From Arthrobacter sp. ISL-85 (GTDB taxonomy: Bacteria > Actinomycetota > Actinomycetes > Actinomycetales > Micrococcaceae), in contig NZ_JAGGPQ010000004.1 in the NCBI RefSeq assembly GCF_018613675.1, forward strand, positions 123,012 through 187,011: a stretch of DNA of 64,000 bases, read 5' to 3'. Below the pieces are notes generated by a model. It saw only the letters and a program-made list of their open reading frames with translations. It ran no database searches and had not been told where the DNA came from. Numbering within the stretch: the stretch's first letter is position 1; the number at the start of each line of letters is the position of its first letter. Below, one piece after another: positions 33,936-43,927 of this stretch. The translations under genes and the position numbers were made by a program.

Positions 33936-36900
33936 TGGCGTTGAAGGATACGGCAGCTGCCGGGGACACAGAGCGCCCGTGGGGCGCCGGGCAACTTCAT
34001 GCCACCGACCTCCTGACGGACGGGATTGCCTCCTGCCTGACCGCTGCTCCGTCCCCCGAATTCAGTTGGCAGCTGTGCCAGGACAGCGACGGCGATCCCG
34101 CCCTTGCGCGGCAGACCGGTTACGAGCTTGAAGTCCGGGACGCGCCCGGGGGCGTGCTGTGGAGCTCGGGGGAGGTGGCATCCTCTTTCCAGCGCGGTGT
34201 CCGCTACGAGGGTCCGCCGCTCGACGACGACGCAGACTACGCGTGGCGCGTGCGCGTCCGTGATTTGGCCGGCATCCCGGGTCCTTGGTCATCCCCACAG
34301 CCCTTCAGCACGGGCCTCGGGGACAGCTCCTGGCAGGCCGGCTGGATAGGCCGTGCACCGGGTGGACGTGCCCCGCTGGAAGTCCTCAACAACGCGCTCC
34401 GGGTGGCAGGGTCCCCCTTCCTGCCGATTCCCTGCCCTGCTCCCAGCAGCTTCCGGCTTGAGGCCCGGCTGCGCCCCGTGATGGGCCGGGCCGGCCTGCT
34501 CCTGCGCAGCAGAGGCGCCGGAACCGGCCTGCTGCTCGAACTGGGTGCCGCTGGAGAAGTGGTGATCCGCCGGGCCCCGGTCTGGGAGATCCCCTCCCCC
34601 GCCGCTCCGGAGACCGAGGTATTGGCGAGCGCCCAGGCCAAGGGTGATGCGCACGGCCCATGGCGTCAACTGACTCTCAGCGATAACGGACAAACCATCC
34701 GCGTCACCCTGGACGGGACTGAACTGCTGGCCCTTGGGGAGCCGGGTGCCGGCGGTGCCGCAGCCGTCCTTGCTTTGCACCAGGCTCCGCGGAGCCAGGC
34801 GGAGTACGCAGCGCTGCGAATCACCGGTACCACCCCCGGCCTGCCCGAATCCCTCCTGCTGGAGCACCGCTTCGACGCCGGCGATGACCAGGCCCTGGCC
34901 TGCCTGGCGAAATGGTCCCGAACCACCGAACACCGCCAGCCCGATGAGTGGACCCTGTTCCGGAACACCTTCCAGCTCACCGGGAAAGTGCGGCGGGCCC
35001 GGCTTTACGCCGCCGCCAACCACCACGCCCAGCTCTCCGTGGCGGGGACGCCCTGCCTGGCCACCACATCATTCGGTTACCCTGGCGAGGGCTACTACGA
35101 CGCCGCGGACATCACGGAACTGCTCGCGGGACACCCCGCGGACACACCCGTGCCGGTGACTGCGCTGCTGCACTGGTACGGACCCGGCCAGGGCCGTGCC
35201 GCCGGCATCCCGGGACTGCTTCTCCGGCTCACGGTGGACTACGCCGACGGCCGCCGCGACGTCCTCGTCTCCGGCCCCGGCTGGTCCGCGGGTGAGGCAC
35301 CGTACCGCCAGTCGGGCTACCGCAACGAGGAGGGCGATCCCGTGGAACACCTGGACGGCCACGCCGCGGCGTCCCTCGGCGCAACCGGCGGCCTGCCTGC
35401 CGCCATCAGCTCCGGCGGCCAAGCGTCGTCGGACTTTCCCCGTCTGCACCCCCGCAGGACGTTCCTTGCCGGCGGGTTCGTGGCGCCGCGGAAGTTCCTG
35501 ACGGCCGGCGACGGCACCATGGTGGCGGACTTTGGCCAGGTCATCCCAGCGCGTCCTGAGGTGGACTTCCTTGCCGGTGTCCCCGGGCGCACGGTCGTGC
35601 TCCGGGCCGGCTACGCTCTCCGCCCCGACGGCCGGGTGGACGCCGGGAAGACCGCCAGCCAGAACACGGACATGTCCTTCCCCTACACCCAGACCGCCGG
35701 GCCCCAGCAGTTCCGCGCCTCGGTTCATTTGGGTTTCCGCTATCTGGAGCTGCCCGGGGTGGAGGCCGCCGAGGTATCCCGCGTGGGCGCCATCACAGTC
35801 CATGGCAGCCATCCCGGCGAGGGCGGCTTCAACAGTTCGGACCAGGTCCTGGATGCGGTGTTCCGGCTGCTCCGCGATTCCGCGCTGTACGGCGTGCAGG
35901 AACAGTTCGTGGATACCCCCACCCGGGAGAAGGGCCAGTTCCTGGCCGACGCGGCGAACATCTCCTACGCCACCATGGCTCTCTTCGGCGAACATGCGTA
36001 CACGGCGCAGGCACTGAGGGAGTTCGCCTGGTCCGCCGGCCGCTACTGGACAGAAGGCGAGGAGAAGGGGCGCTACAACGCCGTCTATCCCAACGGCGAC
36101 GGCAAGCGCGATATCCCCGATTTCTCCCTGATGCTGCCGGAGTGGGCGGAGGAATACCACCTGCGCACAGGTGATCTTGGCACGATCCGGGAGCTGCTCC
36201 CCCACTTGCAGGACACCGCGGACTACGCCCTCAACTACATTCCCGCAGGGGGCCCGACGGCGGGCCTGGTCACCAACCTGGGCGGCGGTTCCGGGCCCTA
36301 CCTGCACGGCATTGTGGACTGGCCCGCACCGGGCAGGTTCGGCTACGACATGGAGTGCGCGGCCAAGACGACGGTCAACGCCCAGGCCTACTCGGCCCTG
36401 GTGTCCACGGCGCGGCTCTGCGGTGCCGCGGGTGAGCAGGACGCGGCGGTCCGTTACGCCGCTGCAGCCCGCACCCTGGCGGGGGCCATCCGGGAGCGGT
36501 TGCGGGTGGACGGCGCCATGGTGGACGGGCTCCATGCGGACGGAACACCCAGCTCCCACGCCTCCCAGCACGCGGCATCGTTCCCGTTGTCACTGGGCAT
36601 CACCGAGCCTGCCTACGCGGCTGCGGACGCCGCCCGGATTGCAGGCATGGGCATGCGCCAGGGGCCCATGACAGTGCACCGGCTGGTCCGGGCGTTGTTG
36701 AGCGAGGGCCACACGGACGCGGTGCTGGACCTCCTCACGGACAAGGACCAACCCGGCTGGGCGCGGCTCCTGGACCGTGGAGCCACCTTCACCTGGGAGG
36801 CTTGGGACCTGGAGGACGGCACCGACTACAGCCAGTCGCACGCCTGGTCAGCGTCCGTCATCAAAGAGATCCTCGAGCACCTGCTGGGCGTGCGGTACAG

Positions 36901-37231
36901 CGTGCCGGGCGGCAACGACGTGGTGATCGAGCCGCCGCTGTGCCGGCTGGATCACGCCGCGGGCAGTGTTCCCGTGGCCAACGGGTACGTGCACGCCAGC
37001 TGGCACCGGCGCGGCGGCCTGGTGGAGCTGGAGTGCACCGTTCCGCCCGGCAACACGGCCACCGTTCGGCTGCCCGCCGGTTCTTACGGGGTCAGGGGGC
37101 CCCGGATCCTCCAAGACCAGCGGGCGGATGCCGCCGTCGTGCCTTCCCCTGCGGGCAGCGGCGGCGAAACGGCCCAGGCCGCCCGTGAGTTCCGGGTGCA
37201 CGACGGGACCTGGACGTTCATCCCCGCCTAG
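33935..37231 (+). CDS. Alpha-L-rhamnosidase (GH78)
   Basis: 1098 residues. Beta-rich N-terminal modules (1-~450) include the Ig-like domain (ADYAWRVRVRDLAG), the W-x-A-x-WIG block (SSWQAGWIGR) and a laminin-like insert. The catalytic (alpha/alpha)6 barrel (~620-1000) has the acidic GH78 region EQFVDTPTREKGQFLADA, then YNAVYPNGDGKRDIPDFSLM. A C-terminal beta-sandwich ends the protein. It releases terminal L-rhamnose from glycosides or RG-I oligosaccharides. No signal peptide is seen, so it acts inside the cell. The ATG overlaps the preceding TGA. Confidence 0.92.
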   Translation: MALKDTAAAGDTERPWGAGQLHATDLLTDGIASCLTAAPSPEFSWQLCQDSDGDPALARQTGYELEVRDAPGGVLWSSGEVASSFQRGVRYEGPPLDDDADYAWRVRVRDLAGIPGPWSSPQPFSTGLGDSSWQAGWIGRAPGGRAPLEVLNNALRVAGSPFLPIPCPAPSSFRLEARLRPVMGRAGLLLRSRGAGTGLLLELGAAGEVVIRRAPVWEIPSPAAPETEVLASAQAKGDAHGPWRQLTLSDNGQTIRVTLDGTELLALGEPGAGGAAAVLALHQAPRSQAEYAALRITGTTPGLPESLLLEHRFDAGDDQALACLAKWSRTTEHRQPDEWTLFRNTFQLTGKVRRARLYAAANHHAQLSVAGTPCLATTSFGYPGEGYYDAADITELLAGHPADTPVPVTALLHWYGPGQGRAAGIPGLLLRLTVDYADGRRDVLVSGPGWSAGEAPYRQSGYRNEEGDPVEHLDGHAAASLGATGGLPAAISSGGQASSDFPRLHPRRTFLAGGFVAPRKFLTAGDGTMVADFGQVIPARPEVDFLAGVPGRTVVLRAGYALRPDGRVDAGKTASQNTDMSFPYTQTAGPQQFRASVHLGFRYLELPGVEAAEVSRVGAITVHGSHPGEGGFNSSDQVLDAVFRLLRDSALYGVQEQFVDTPTREKGQFLADAANISYATMALFGEHAYTAQALREFAWSAGRYWTEGEEKGRYNAVYPNGDGKRDIPDFSLMLPEWAEEYHLRTGDLGTIRELLPHLQDTADYALNYIPAGGPTAGLVTNLGGGSGPYLHGIVDWPAPGRFGYDMECAAKTTVNAQAYSALVSTARLCGAAGEQDAAVRYAAAARTLAGAIRERLRVDGAMVDGLHADGTPSSHASQHAASFPLSLGITEPAYAAADAARIAGMGMRQGPMTVHRLVRALLSEGHTDAVLDLLTDKDQPGWARLLDRGATFTWEAWDLEDGTDYSQSHAWSASVIKEILEHLLGVRYSVPGGNDVVIEPPLCRLDHAAGSVPVANGYVHASWHRRGGLVELECTVPPGNTATVRLPAGSYGVRGPRILQDQRADAAVVPSPAGSGGETAQAAREFRVHDGTWTFIPA

Positions 37232-37299
37232 CAGCCCACCCCCGCTGCCGCAGTCCGGCAGGCAGTCCGAACCAACGAAGACAACACTGGAGGAGTCAC

Positions 37300-39315
37300 A
37301 TGACACAGCAGGAAACCAGTGCCCCATCGAGCATTTGGGCCAAGGTTGAGGGCATCGGCTTCGGCGGTGACTACAACCCGGAGCAGTGGCCGGTCAGTGT
37401 CCGGCTGGAGGACCTGGAGCTCATGCAGGAGGCAGGCGTGAACTTCCTCAGCGTGGGGATTTTCTCCTGGGCGCTGCTGGAACCCGCCGAGGGGCACTAC
37501 GACTTCGGCTGGCTGGATGAAGTCCTTGAGAACCTCGCCGGGATCGGGGTGAAGGTGGCCCTGGCCACCGCCACCGCCGCTCCCCCGGCCTGGCTGGTCC
37601 GCAAGCATCCGGAAATCCTGCCGGTCACGGCTGACGGCACCGTGCTGGGGCCTGGCTCGCGGCGGCACTACACGCCGTCGTCGGCCGTTTACCGCCGCTA
37701 CGCCGCGGGAATCACGCGCGTGCTGGCGGAACGGTACAAGGACCATCCCGCCCTGGCGCTGTGGCACGTGGACAATGAACTGGGCTGCCACGTCTCGGAG
37801 TTTTACGGCGAGGAGGACGCCGCCGCCTTCCGAACCTGGCTGGAGCGCCGGTATGGGAACATCGATGCCGTGAACGCCGCCTGGGGGACGGCATTCTGGT
37901 CCCAGAGCTACGGCTCCTTTGATGAAATCCTGCCGCCCTCCGTGGCGCCGTCCACCTTGAACCCGGGCCAGCAGCTGGACTTCCAGCGGTTCAACTCCTG
38001 GGCGCTGATGGACTACTACCGGGAGCTCGTGGCCATCCTGCGCGAAGTGACCCCAAACATCCCCTGCACCACCAACCTGATGGCCTCAAGCGCCACGAAG
38101 GCCATGGACTACTTCGATTGGGCCAAGGACCTGGACGTCATTGCCAACGACCACTATCTGGTTGCCGCAGACCCGGAACGGCACATCGAACTCGCGTTCA
38201 GCGCGGACCTCACCAGGGGTATTGCAGGCGGTGACCCGTGGATCCTGATGGAACATTCGACGTCGGCCGTCAACTGGCAGCCGCGCAACCAGCCCAAGAT
38301 GCCGGGCGAGATGCTGCGCAACTCCCTGGCGCACGTGGCGCGCGGGGCGGACGCCGTGATGTTCTTCCAGTGGCGCCAGAGCTTTGCCGGCTCGGAAAAG
38401 TTCCATTCCGCCATGGTGCCGCACGGCGGCCGGGACACGCGCGTGTGGCGTGAGGTGGTGGAGCTCGGAGGAGCACTGAGACGGCTGGAGCCCGTGCGCG
38501 GCTCGAGGGTGCAGTCCCGCGCCGCCATTGTATTTGACTACGAGGCGTGGTGGGCCGGCGAGATCGATTCGAAGCCCAGCATCGACGTGAAGTACCTGGA
38601 CCTGCTGCGGGCTTTCCACCGCGCCCTGTTCCTCCGCGGAATTTCCGTGGATATTGTGCATCCGTCCGCTTCGTTGGAGGGGTACCACCTGGTGCTCGTA
38701 TGCACGCTGTATGCGGTGTCGGATGACAACGCTGCCAACATCGCTGCCGCTGCGGCCGGCGGCGCCACGGTGCTGGTGAGCTACTTCAGCGGGATCGTGG
38801 ACATGCAGGACCACGTGCGGCTGGGCGGTTATCCGGGCGCATTCCGTGAACTCCTGGGGGTTCGCGTCGAGGAGTTCCACCCCCTGTTGGCAGGGTCCCG
38901 GCTGAAGCTGAGCGACGGCACTGTTTCCTCGGTCTGGAGCGAGCACGTCCACCTTGCCGGCGCCGAGGCGGTGCAGACGTTTACCGGGTACCCGCTGGAG
39001 GGGGTTCCCTCCCTCACCCGCAGGGCGGTGGGTGAGGGGGCAGCCTGGTACCTGGCCACGTTCCCGGACCCCGACGGCATCGATGCCCTCCTGGACAAGC
39101 TCCTGGCGGAGTCCGGCGTTGCGCCGGTTTCCCCCGCAGGCCCCGGCGTGGAGCGCGTCCGGCGGCGCTTGGCCGACGGGCAGAGCTTCCTGTTCGCCAT
39201 CAACCACACGGGCTCGGATGCCCCGGTTTCCGCTGCAGGCACCGACCTGCTGACCGGCGAACCGTTTACCGGCACCGTCCCGGCCGGCAGTGTTGCGGTC
39301 ATCGCAGAGGATTAG
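37300..39315 (+). CDS. Beta-galactosidase (GH42)
   Basis: 671 residues. GH42 hallmarks: FGGDYNPEQWP at the N-terminus, acid/base Glu160 in HVDNELGCH, nucleophile Glu318 in ILMEHSTSAVNWQPRN, then a trimerisation-type domain from ~400 and a small C-terminal beta domain ending SVAVIAED. GH42 enzymes cleave beta-galactosides, including galactan side-chain oligosaccharides of RG-I; YesZ in Bacillus is such an enzyme. GGAGG seven bases upstream marks the start. It lies 68 bases after the rhamnosidase and is probably in the same operon. Confidence 0.93.
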   Translation: MTQQETSAPSSIWAKVEGIGFGGDYNPEQWPVSVRLEDLELMQEAGVNFLSVGIFSWALLEPAEGHYDFGWLDEVLENLAGIGVKVALATATAAPPAWLVRKHPEILPVTADGTVLGPGSRRHYTPSSAVYRRYAAGITRVLAERYKDHPALALWHVDNELGCHVSEFYGEEDAAAFRTWLERRYGNIDAVNAAWGTAFWSQSYGSFDEILPPSVAPSTLNPGQQLDFQRFNSWALMDYYRELVAILREVTPNIPCTTNLMASSATKAMDYFDWAKDLDVIANDHYLVAADPERHIELAFSADLTRGIAGGDPWILMEHSTSAVNWQPRNQPKMPGEMLRNSLAHVARGADAVMFFQWRQSFAGSEKFHSAMVPHGGRDTRVWREVVELGGALRRLEPVRGSRVQSRAAIVFDYEAWWAGEIDSKPSIDVKYLDLLRAFHRALFLRGISVDIVHPSASLEGYHLVLVCTLYAVSDDNAANIAAAAAGGATVLVSYFSGIVDMQDHVRLGGYPGAFRELLGVRVEEFHPLLAGSRLKLSDGTVSSVWSEHVHLAGAEAVQTFTGYPLEGVPSLTRRAVGEGAAWYLATFPDPDGIDALLDKLLAESGVAPVSPAGPGVERVRRRLADGQSFLFAINHTGSDAPVSAAGTDLLTGEPFTGTVPAGSVAVIAED

Positions 39316-39385
39316 GGGCCGTCCGGGCCCGGCGCCTGTGGGTTCAGTACCGCTCGCCTGCTTTCGCCTGTCAAAACGCGCACGA

Positions 39386-39411
39386 CGGCGGCACTCCGTT
39401 GGGTGCCGCCG
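39386..39411 (+). terminator. Hairpin terminator after GH42 gene
   Basis: A 9-bp perfect stem (39386-39394 with 39403-39411) with an 8-base loop lies 71 bases after the stop. Confidence 0.6.
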
Positions 39412-39512
39412 GTTCGTCCTCTGCACAGGGCTTCTGGCACGCGCCCATGAGGTTTTCCACATAGGACTTTTGGGTGGCAGCCGTTGTCAGACCCTGGTGG
39501 AAGACTTTGGTT

Positions 39513-41309
39513 ATGGAGGCGGTTTTGGGGACGGCGGCAGTACTGGAGGCGGAGCCTCAGGCACACCTTGCTGCCAATGTGCCTCGGTCCCCAGTTGGCG
39601 TTCCGATCCTTGGCGCCCTGTCGGACTCTTGTGTTGCAATGCCCGCAGTGCCTTCTGCTATTACCGCACCGTCACCGCCGGCCGTTCAACCCGCCGACGC
39701 TTCCATTGGTGATGTCGTGGCCTTGCTCGCACGGGTTCCGCTGGCTCGTGACGGTGCGGGCATGATCGATCAGCTACGCGCGCTGGAGGATCTGAAATCG
39801 CTGGCCGGTGCCCGGCAGGCCGGCATTACCGTGGCCTTTGATCTTTCCCAGCGGCGGGAGCAGGCCGCCGCAGGTGTCCCGGCCGAGGAGCAAGGCGCGG
39901 GGGTTGCGGCGCAGGTCGCGTTGGCGCGGCGGGAATCCCCGGCCCGGGGCTCCCGGCTGCTGGGCCTGGCCAAGACCCTGGCCGGGATGCCGCACACCTT
40001 CGCCGCGTTCCGGTCGGGGTTGTTGAATGAGTGGCGGGCCACCCTGATCGTGAAGGAAACCATCTGCCTCACACCCGGGGACCGGGCCGGGGTGGATGAG
40101 GAACTCGCCGCGGACACCGGCGCCCTCGACGGCGCAGGAGACAAGGCCATCGTGGCCACGGCCCGGGCGGCGGCCTCCCGGCGGGACCCCGCCTCGGTCG
40201 CGAAACGGGCCACCCGGGCGGTCACCGAACGCACGGTGAGTCTGCGCCCGGCACCTGACACCATGACCTACCTGACCGCGCTGCTGCCCGTCGCCCAAGG
40301 CGTCGCCGCCTACGCCGCCCTGACGAAAGACGCGGATACTGCCCGGTCCTCCGGGGACGACCGATCGCGGGGGCAGATGATGGCCGACACCCTCGTCGAA
40401 CGCGTCACCGGCACCCCCGGCGGGATCAGCAGGGTGGAGATCCAGCTCGTCATGACGGACCGCACCCTCCTGCAGGCCGATTCCGAACCCGCCCGCCTCC
40501 CCGGCTACGGCACCCTCCCGGCGGCAGTCGCCAGGGAACTCGCCCTCGCCGGCGCCGCAGCACGCACCGGAACGGCAACAGCTGATTCGGCCATAAAGCG
40601 CGAGCTGGAGCTGTGGGTCCGCCGCCTCTACACCGCCCCGGGCAGCGGTGAGCTCGTGGCAATGGACTCCACAGCACGCCTCTTCCCGCCCGGGCTGAAA
40701 CGCTTCCTCCAGATCCGGGACGACACCTGCCGCACCCCCTACTGCGACGCCCCCATCAGGCACCACGACCACATCACCGCCTGGCACACCGGCGGACCCA
40801 CCACCGCGGCCAACGGCCAGGGCCTCTGCGAAGCCTGCAACCACATCAAAGAAACACCCGACTGGACCGCAAACCCGTCCCCGGCCCCCCGGCACACGGT
40901 GGCAACCACCACCCCAACCGGCCACACCTACCACTCCACCGCACCACCACTCCCCGGCACCTCGGCCACAGCCACAGCCCCGGCCCCGGCCCCGGCCCCG
41001 GCTCAAGGAGACCCACCCCAAACGTTCTGCACGGGCCCCGCAGCGCAGCCACTGCCGCCAACGGAGCAAGCCGGTTCTGTCAGGGCGCCCACGCGGCACG
41101 GACGCCACCCGACCAGGCCGTCCACCTCCCTGCCAGGCAGATACCGCCCAGATACCGCCGCGCCTCCATCGACTGGCAGAAAGCCTCCAGCGGTCCACGT
41201 CATGGTCACGGTCCGGGGAAAGTGCTGCCCCGTACGGCTGATCCATGACTGCTTGTGCTGCTCCCGCCTTACCCGCCGCTCCTGCTTAATCAGCGCCGCC
41301 CCTACTTAA
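39513..41309 (+). CDS. DUF222/HNH (13E12-repeat-like) protein
   Basis: 598 residues. The long Ala-rich N-terminal domain ([19 protein letters not shown] to [10 protein letters not shown]) is DUF222; the C-terminal HNH nuclease motif is [46 protein letters not shown] with paired cysteines and HNH histidines. These proteins occur in many copies in actinobacterial genomes (REP13E12-like) and are possibly mobile; the activity is untested. The last ~130 residues are a Pro/Ala/Thr low-complexity tail. The stop codon lies just inside a direct repeat that leads into the terminator. ATG 39513 is my choice; upstream extension is uncertain. Confidence 0.85.
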   Translation: MEAVLGTAAVLEAEPQAHLAANVPRSPVGVPILGALSDSCVAMPAVPSAITAPSPPAVQPADASIGDVVALLARVPLARDGAGMIDQLRALEDLKSLAGARQAGITVAFDLSQRREQAAAGVPAEEQGAGVAAQVALARRESPARGSRLLGLAKTLAGMPHTFAAFRSGLLNEWRATLIVKETICLTPGDRAGVDEELAADTGALDGAGDKAIVATARAAASRRDPASVAKRATRAVTERTVSLRPAPDTMTYLTALLPVAQGVAAYAALTKDADTARSSGDDRSRGQMMADTLVERVTGTPGGISRVEIQLVMTDRTLLQADSEPARLPGYGTLPAAVARELALAGAAARTGTATADSAIKRELELWVRRLYTAPGSGELVAMDSTARLFPPGLKRFLQIRDDTCRTPYCDAPIRHHDHITAWHTGGPTTAANGQGLCEACNHIKETPDWTANPSPAPRHTVATTTPTGHTYHSTAPPLPGTSATATAPAPAPAPAQGDPPQTFCTGPAAQPLPPTEQAGSVRAPTRHGRHPTRPSTSLPGRYRPDTAAPPSTGRKPPAVHVMVTVRGKCCPVRLIHDCLCCSRLTRRSCLISAAPT

Positions 41310-41311
41310 TC

Positions 41312-41358
41312 AGCGCCGCCCCGGGAGGGAACCGTTGGTTCCCTCCCGGGGCGGCGCT
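41312..41358. terminator. Very stable bidirectional terminator
   Basis: A perfect 22-bp inverted repeat (41312-41333 with 41337-41358) with a 3-base loop lies between the convergent HNH and solute-binding-protein genes. The first arm's start duplicates 17 bases immediately upstream (41286-41302 versus 41306-41322). Confidence 0.85.
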
Positions 41359-41453
41359 GCCACCCGCCGTCGGACGTTCTGGACAGGGAGGCGTCCATCC
41401 AGAACGTCCTGAGCCGTTCCGGCGGGGTGAGGACTAGCTGCTGATAGCGGACT

Positions 41454-42791
41454 TCATCTCATCGGTCGCCTTCTTGCCGGCATCCCCCGGGACAGCCGCT
41501 CGAAGAGGACTTCCGAGGTATACCGCTTGATGATTTCCTGGATGGCACCGGCGCCCTTCGGCGGCGGCGCCGGAGCCTCGCCGAGCTCGTCCTTGATCTG
41601 GTCGATGAACTTGACCACCTTGACGTCGGCCGGTGTCAGTTTCGGCTGGATGGCTGCCCGGACGTCAGAGTTCGGGTAGACGCCGCGGTCTGCAAGCAAG
41701 GCCTCCCCGGCTTTGACGTTGTTGGTGAGGAAGTTGATGAACTTGGCGGTTTCCTGCGGGTGCTTGGTGCGCGATGATGCTGACCAGAACTGCGAGGCCT
41801 TGTACCAAAGCTCGGAGTCAGCAGCCGATCCGGTCTTGGTGGGGAACCGCAGGATTTTCAGGTCCCCGCCGCTCGCCTTTTCCAGGGCCGGCGCCTGGTT
41901 GGACCACCAGAAGGCCATGCCGTTCTTGCCTGTTGCCAGCCCGCTTTGGTCAAGCGGCGCAGCCTCGGCTTCCACCACCTCGGATGCGGAGGGAACTGCC
42001 TTCTTCTGGCTCAGCTCTTTCAGGAAAGCCCACCACTCGGAGATGTCGCTTGGCTCAAAGCCCAGCTTGCCGTCAGATGTGTACAGTGATTTGCCGTTCT
42101 GCCGAAGCCAGACACCCAGGGAGGCTTCGTCAGTTCCGTAGGCTGCCGCGCCATAGGTTCCCTTGGGCGACTTCGCGGTGATCTCGGCGGCGATGCGGCC
42201 AAAGTCGTCCCACGTCCACTTGGTATCGTCCGGGAGCGGGACTCCCGCGGCCTGGAAGACAGCGGGGTTTGCCAGGATGGTCGCTGCGTTGATGCCTGCG
42301 GCGATACCCGTCAGCCCCTTAGCGCCCTTGCCGGCGTTAAGTGCTGCCTCGTCCAGTTTGGAAGTGTCGATGTCGTACTTGGACAGGTCGAGAAGGGCGC
42401 CGCGGCTGGAGTACTCCGTGATGTACTTCTCGTCCATCTGGATGATGTCAGGGGCGTCGTTGGCCGCGACCTGCGTGGCCAGCTTGTCCCAGTAACCGCT
42501 CCAGTCCCCGAACTCCGGCTTGATCTTGATCTTGGGGTTTTCGGCTTCGAACTGTTTGATAGCTTCCTGCGTCAGCTGGGCGCGTTTGTCGCCGCCCCAC
42601 CACGAGAAGCGGAGCTCGACCGTGCCGTCAGCGTTCTGGGGGGCGGCTCCCCCGCCGCAGGCACTGAGGGCCATGACGGCTGCGATAGCGGCGGCAACCG
42701 CGCCGGCTTTACGGCTGCGGCGCCGGGCGCCTGCATTGGGTGCCTCTGCATGCTTCTTGGCAGCATTTGCGGGACGGGGAAAAAGCGGCAC
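41454..42791 (-). CDS. Sugar ABC transporter solute-binding lipoprotein with C-terminal frameshift
   Basis: 445 residues as read, from GTG 42791 (GGAG six bases upstream). A long basic N-region precedes the hydrophobic core and lipobox LSAC (Cys45). The binding domain begins VELRFSWWGGDKRAQLTQEAIKQFE, typical of family 1 carbohydrate-binding proteins. After SEVLFERLS the frame turns to Arg-rich residues and stops at 41454-41456; in the adjacent frame DAGKKATDEMKSAISS continues to a stop at 41434-41436. One missing base in the C/G run near 41484-41492 explains this, as sequencing error or real mutation. It partners the permeases upstream but has its own operator. Confidence 0.88.
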   Translation of the reverse strand: MPLFPRPANAAKKHAEAPNAGARRRSRKAGAVAAAIAAVMALSACGGGAAPQNADGTVELRFSWWGGDKRAQLTQEAIKQFEAENPKIKIKPEFGDWSGYWDKLATQVAANDAPDIIQMDEKYITEYSSRGALLDLSKYDIDTSKLDEAALNAGKGAKGLTGIAAGINAATILANPAVFQAAGVPLPDDTKWTWDDFGRIAAEITAKSPKGTYGAAAYGTDEASLGVWLRQNGKSLYTSDGKLGFEPSDISEWWAFLKELSQKKAVPSASEVVEAEAAPLDQSGLATGKNGMAFWWSNQAPALEKASGGDLKILRFPTKTGSAADSELWYKASQFWSASSRTKHPQETAKFINFLTNNVKAGEALLADRGVYPNSDVRAAIQPKLTPADVKVVKFIDQIKDELGEAPAPPPKGAGAIQEIIKRYTSEVLFERLSRGMPARRRPMR

Positions 42792-42835
42792 TGGGTACTC
42801 CGATCTTCTTTGATCCAGGTGCGGGTGATTGTTCT

Positions 42836-42847
42836 GAAAGCGCTTTC
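42836..42847. promoter_or_regulatory. LacI-type operator of binding-protein gene
   Basis: GAAAGCGCTTTC, a 12-bp perfect palindrome 45 bases upstream of the GTG at 42791, belongs to the second operator family of the window. Confidence 0.75.
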
Positions 42848-42937
42848 TAGACCTAATACTACAAGTGCCTAACTTGTAATACAAGATGCGTATCGCAGCA
42901 ATCTCCCTACACGCCGCCGCAGGCGCCTTAACGCGAA

Positions 42938-42960
42938 CGGCCCGCCACGAGGGCGGGCCG
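42938..42960 (-). terminator. Hairpin between permease and binding-protein genes
   Basis: A perfect 9-bp GC stem (42938-42946 with 42952-42960) with a 5-base loop lies 26 bases after the permease stop on the minus strand. It would separate the permease transcript from the binding-protein gene, which has its own operator downstream. Confidence 0.7.
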
Positions 42961-42985
42961 TCCGGACGGGATTGTACTTTTTGGG

Positions 42986-43927
42986 CTACTTGATACCGGT
43001 TGTAGCAATGCCCTTGATGAGGAACCGCTGGCCGAAAAGGAACACCAGGAAGACGGGCAACAGCGAGACGATGGACATTGCGAACAACGATCCCCAGCTT
43101 GTGGCTGACTGCGAATCCACGAAGGCCCGCAGCGCCACCGGAACTGTGAACATGTCCGGATCCGTGAGGTAGATCAGGGCCCCGAAGAAGTCATTCCAGG
43201 TCCAGATGAAGGTGAAGATGGTGGTGGTGGCCAGTGCGGGCACCATCAGGGGCAGGATGACGCGCAGGAAGATACGCGGGTGCCCGGCGCCGTCGATCCT
43301 TGCGGCCTCATCGAGCTCCTTGGGGATGCCGCGGATGAACTGCACCATCAGGAAGACGAAGAACGCGTCCGTGGCCAGCAGCTTGGGCACGATCAGCGGC
43401 CAGAAGGTGTTTACCCAGCCGATCTGGGAGAACAGGATGTACTGCGGAACGATCACCACGTGGAATGGCAGCATGATGGTCAGGAGCATGATGCCGAAGA
43501 ACAGCTTCTTGGCGGTGAACTGCAGCCGCGCGAACGCATAGGCGGCCATCGAGCACGAAATCAGGTTGCCCAGGATGGATCCGATCACCACGATGGCCGA
43601 GTTGATCATGTAGTGGCCAAAGGGGTGGGTCAGGGCTGACCAGCCGGAGGTGTAGTTGCTCATTTCGAGGCTGTTGAGCCAGAGGCCCGGGTCCCGGAAG
43701 ATCAGCTCGTTCGGACGGAGCGAGGACACCACCATCCACAGCAGTGGGTAGATCATCAATGCGCCGGCAAGGATCAGGATCGCGTGCTTGATGAGGCCTT
43801 TGGTCCGCTGCGCCCTACTGAAAGCCAGGGTGCCGCGGGACTCACGCGGTTTGCGATGGTTCGTGGGCTTGCGGGCGCCGGAAGACTTCTTGTCCCGGGC
43901 GGGCAGCGTCTCAAGCTTAGTCGTCAT
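42986..43927 (-). CDS. Carbohydrate ABC transporter permease (MalG-like)
   Basis: 313 residues. A ~45-residue basic cytoplasmic N-terminus precedes six membrane helices (HAILILAGALMIYPLLWMVVSS first), and the EAA loop is DEAARIDGAGHPRIFLRVILPLMVPA. Start ATG 43927 overlaps the partner permease by 11 bases, giving coupled translation; the longer upstream frame is spurious. It forms the channel with the MalF-like protein encoded just upstream on the same strand. Confidence 0.9.
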   Translation of the reverse strand: MTTKLETLPARDKKSSGARKPTNHRKPRESRGTLAFSRAQRTKGLIKHAILILAGALMIYPLLWMVVSSLRPNELIFRDPGLWLNSLEMSNYTSGWSALTHPFGHYMINSAIVVIGSILGNLISCSMAAYAFARLQFTAKKLFFGIMLLTIMLPFHVVIVPQYILFSQIGWVNTFWPLIVPKLLATDAFFVFLMVQFIRGIPKELDEAARIDGAGHPRIFLRVILPLMVPALATTTIFTFIWTWNDFFGALIYLTDPDMFTVPVALRAFVDSQSATSWGSLFAMSIVSLLPVFLVFLFGQRFLIKGIATTGIK

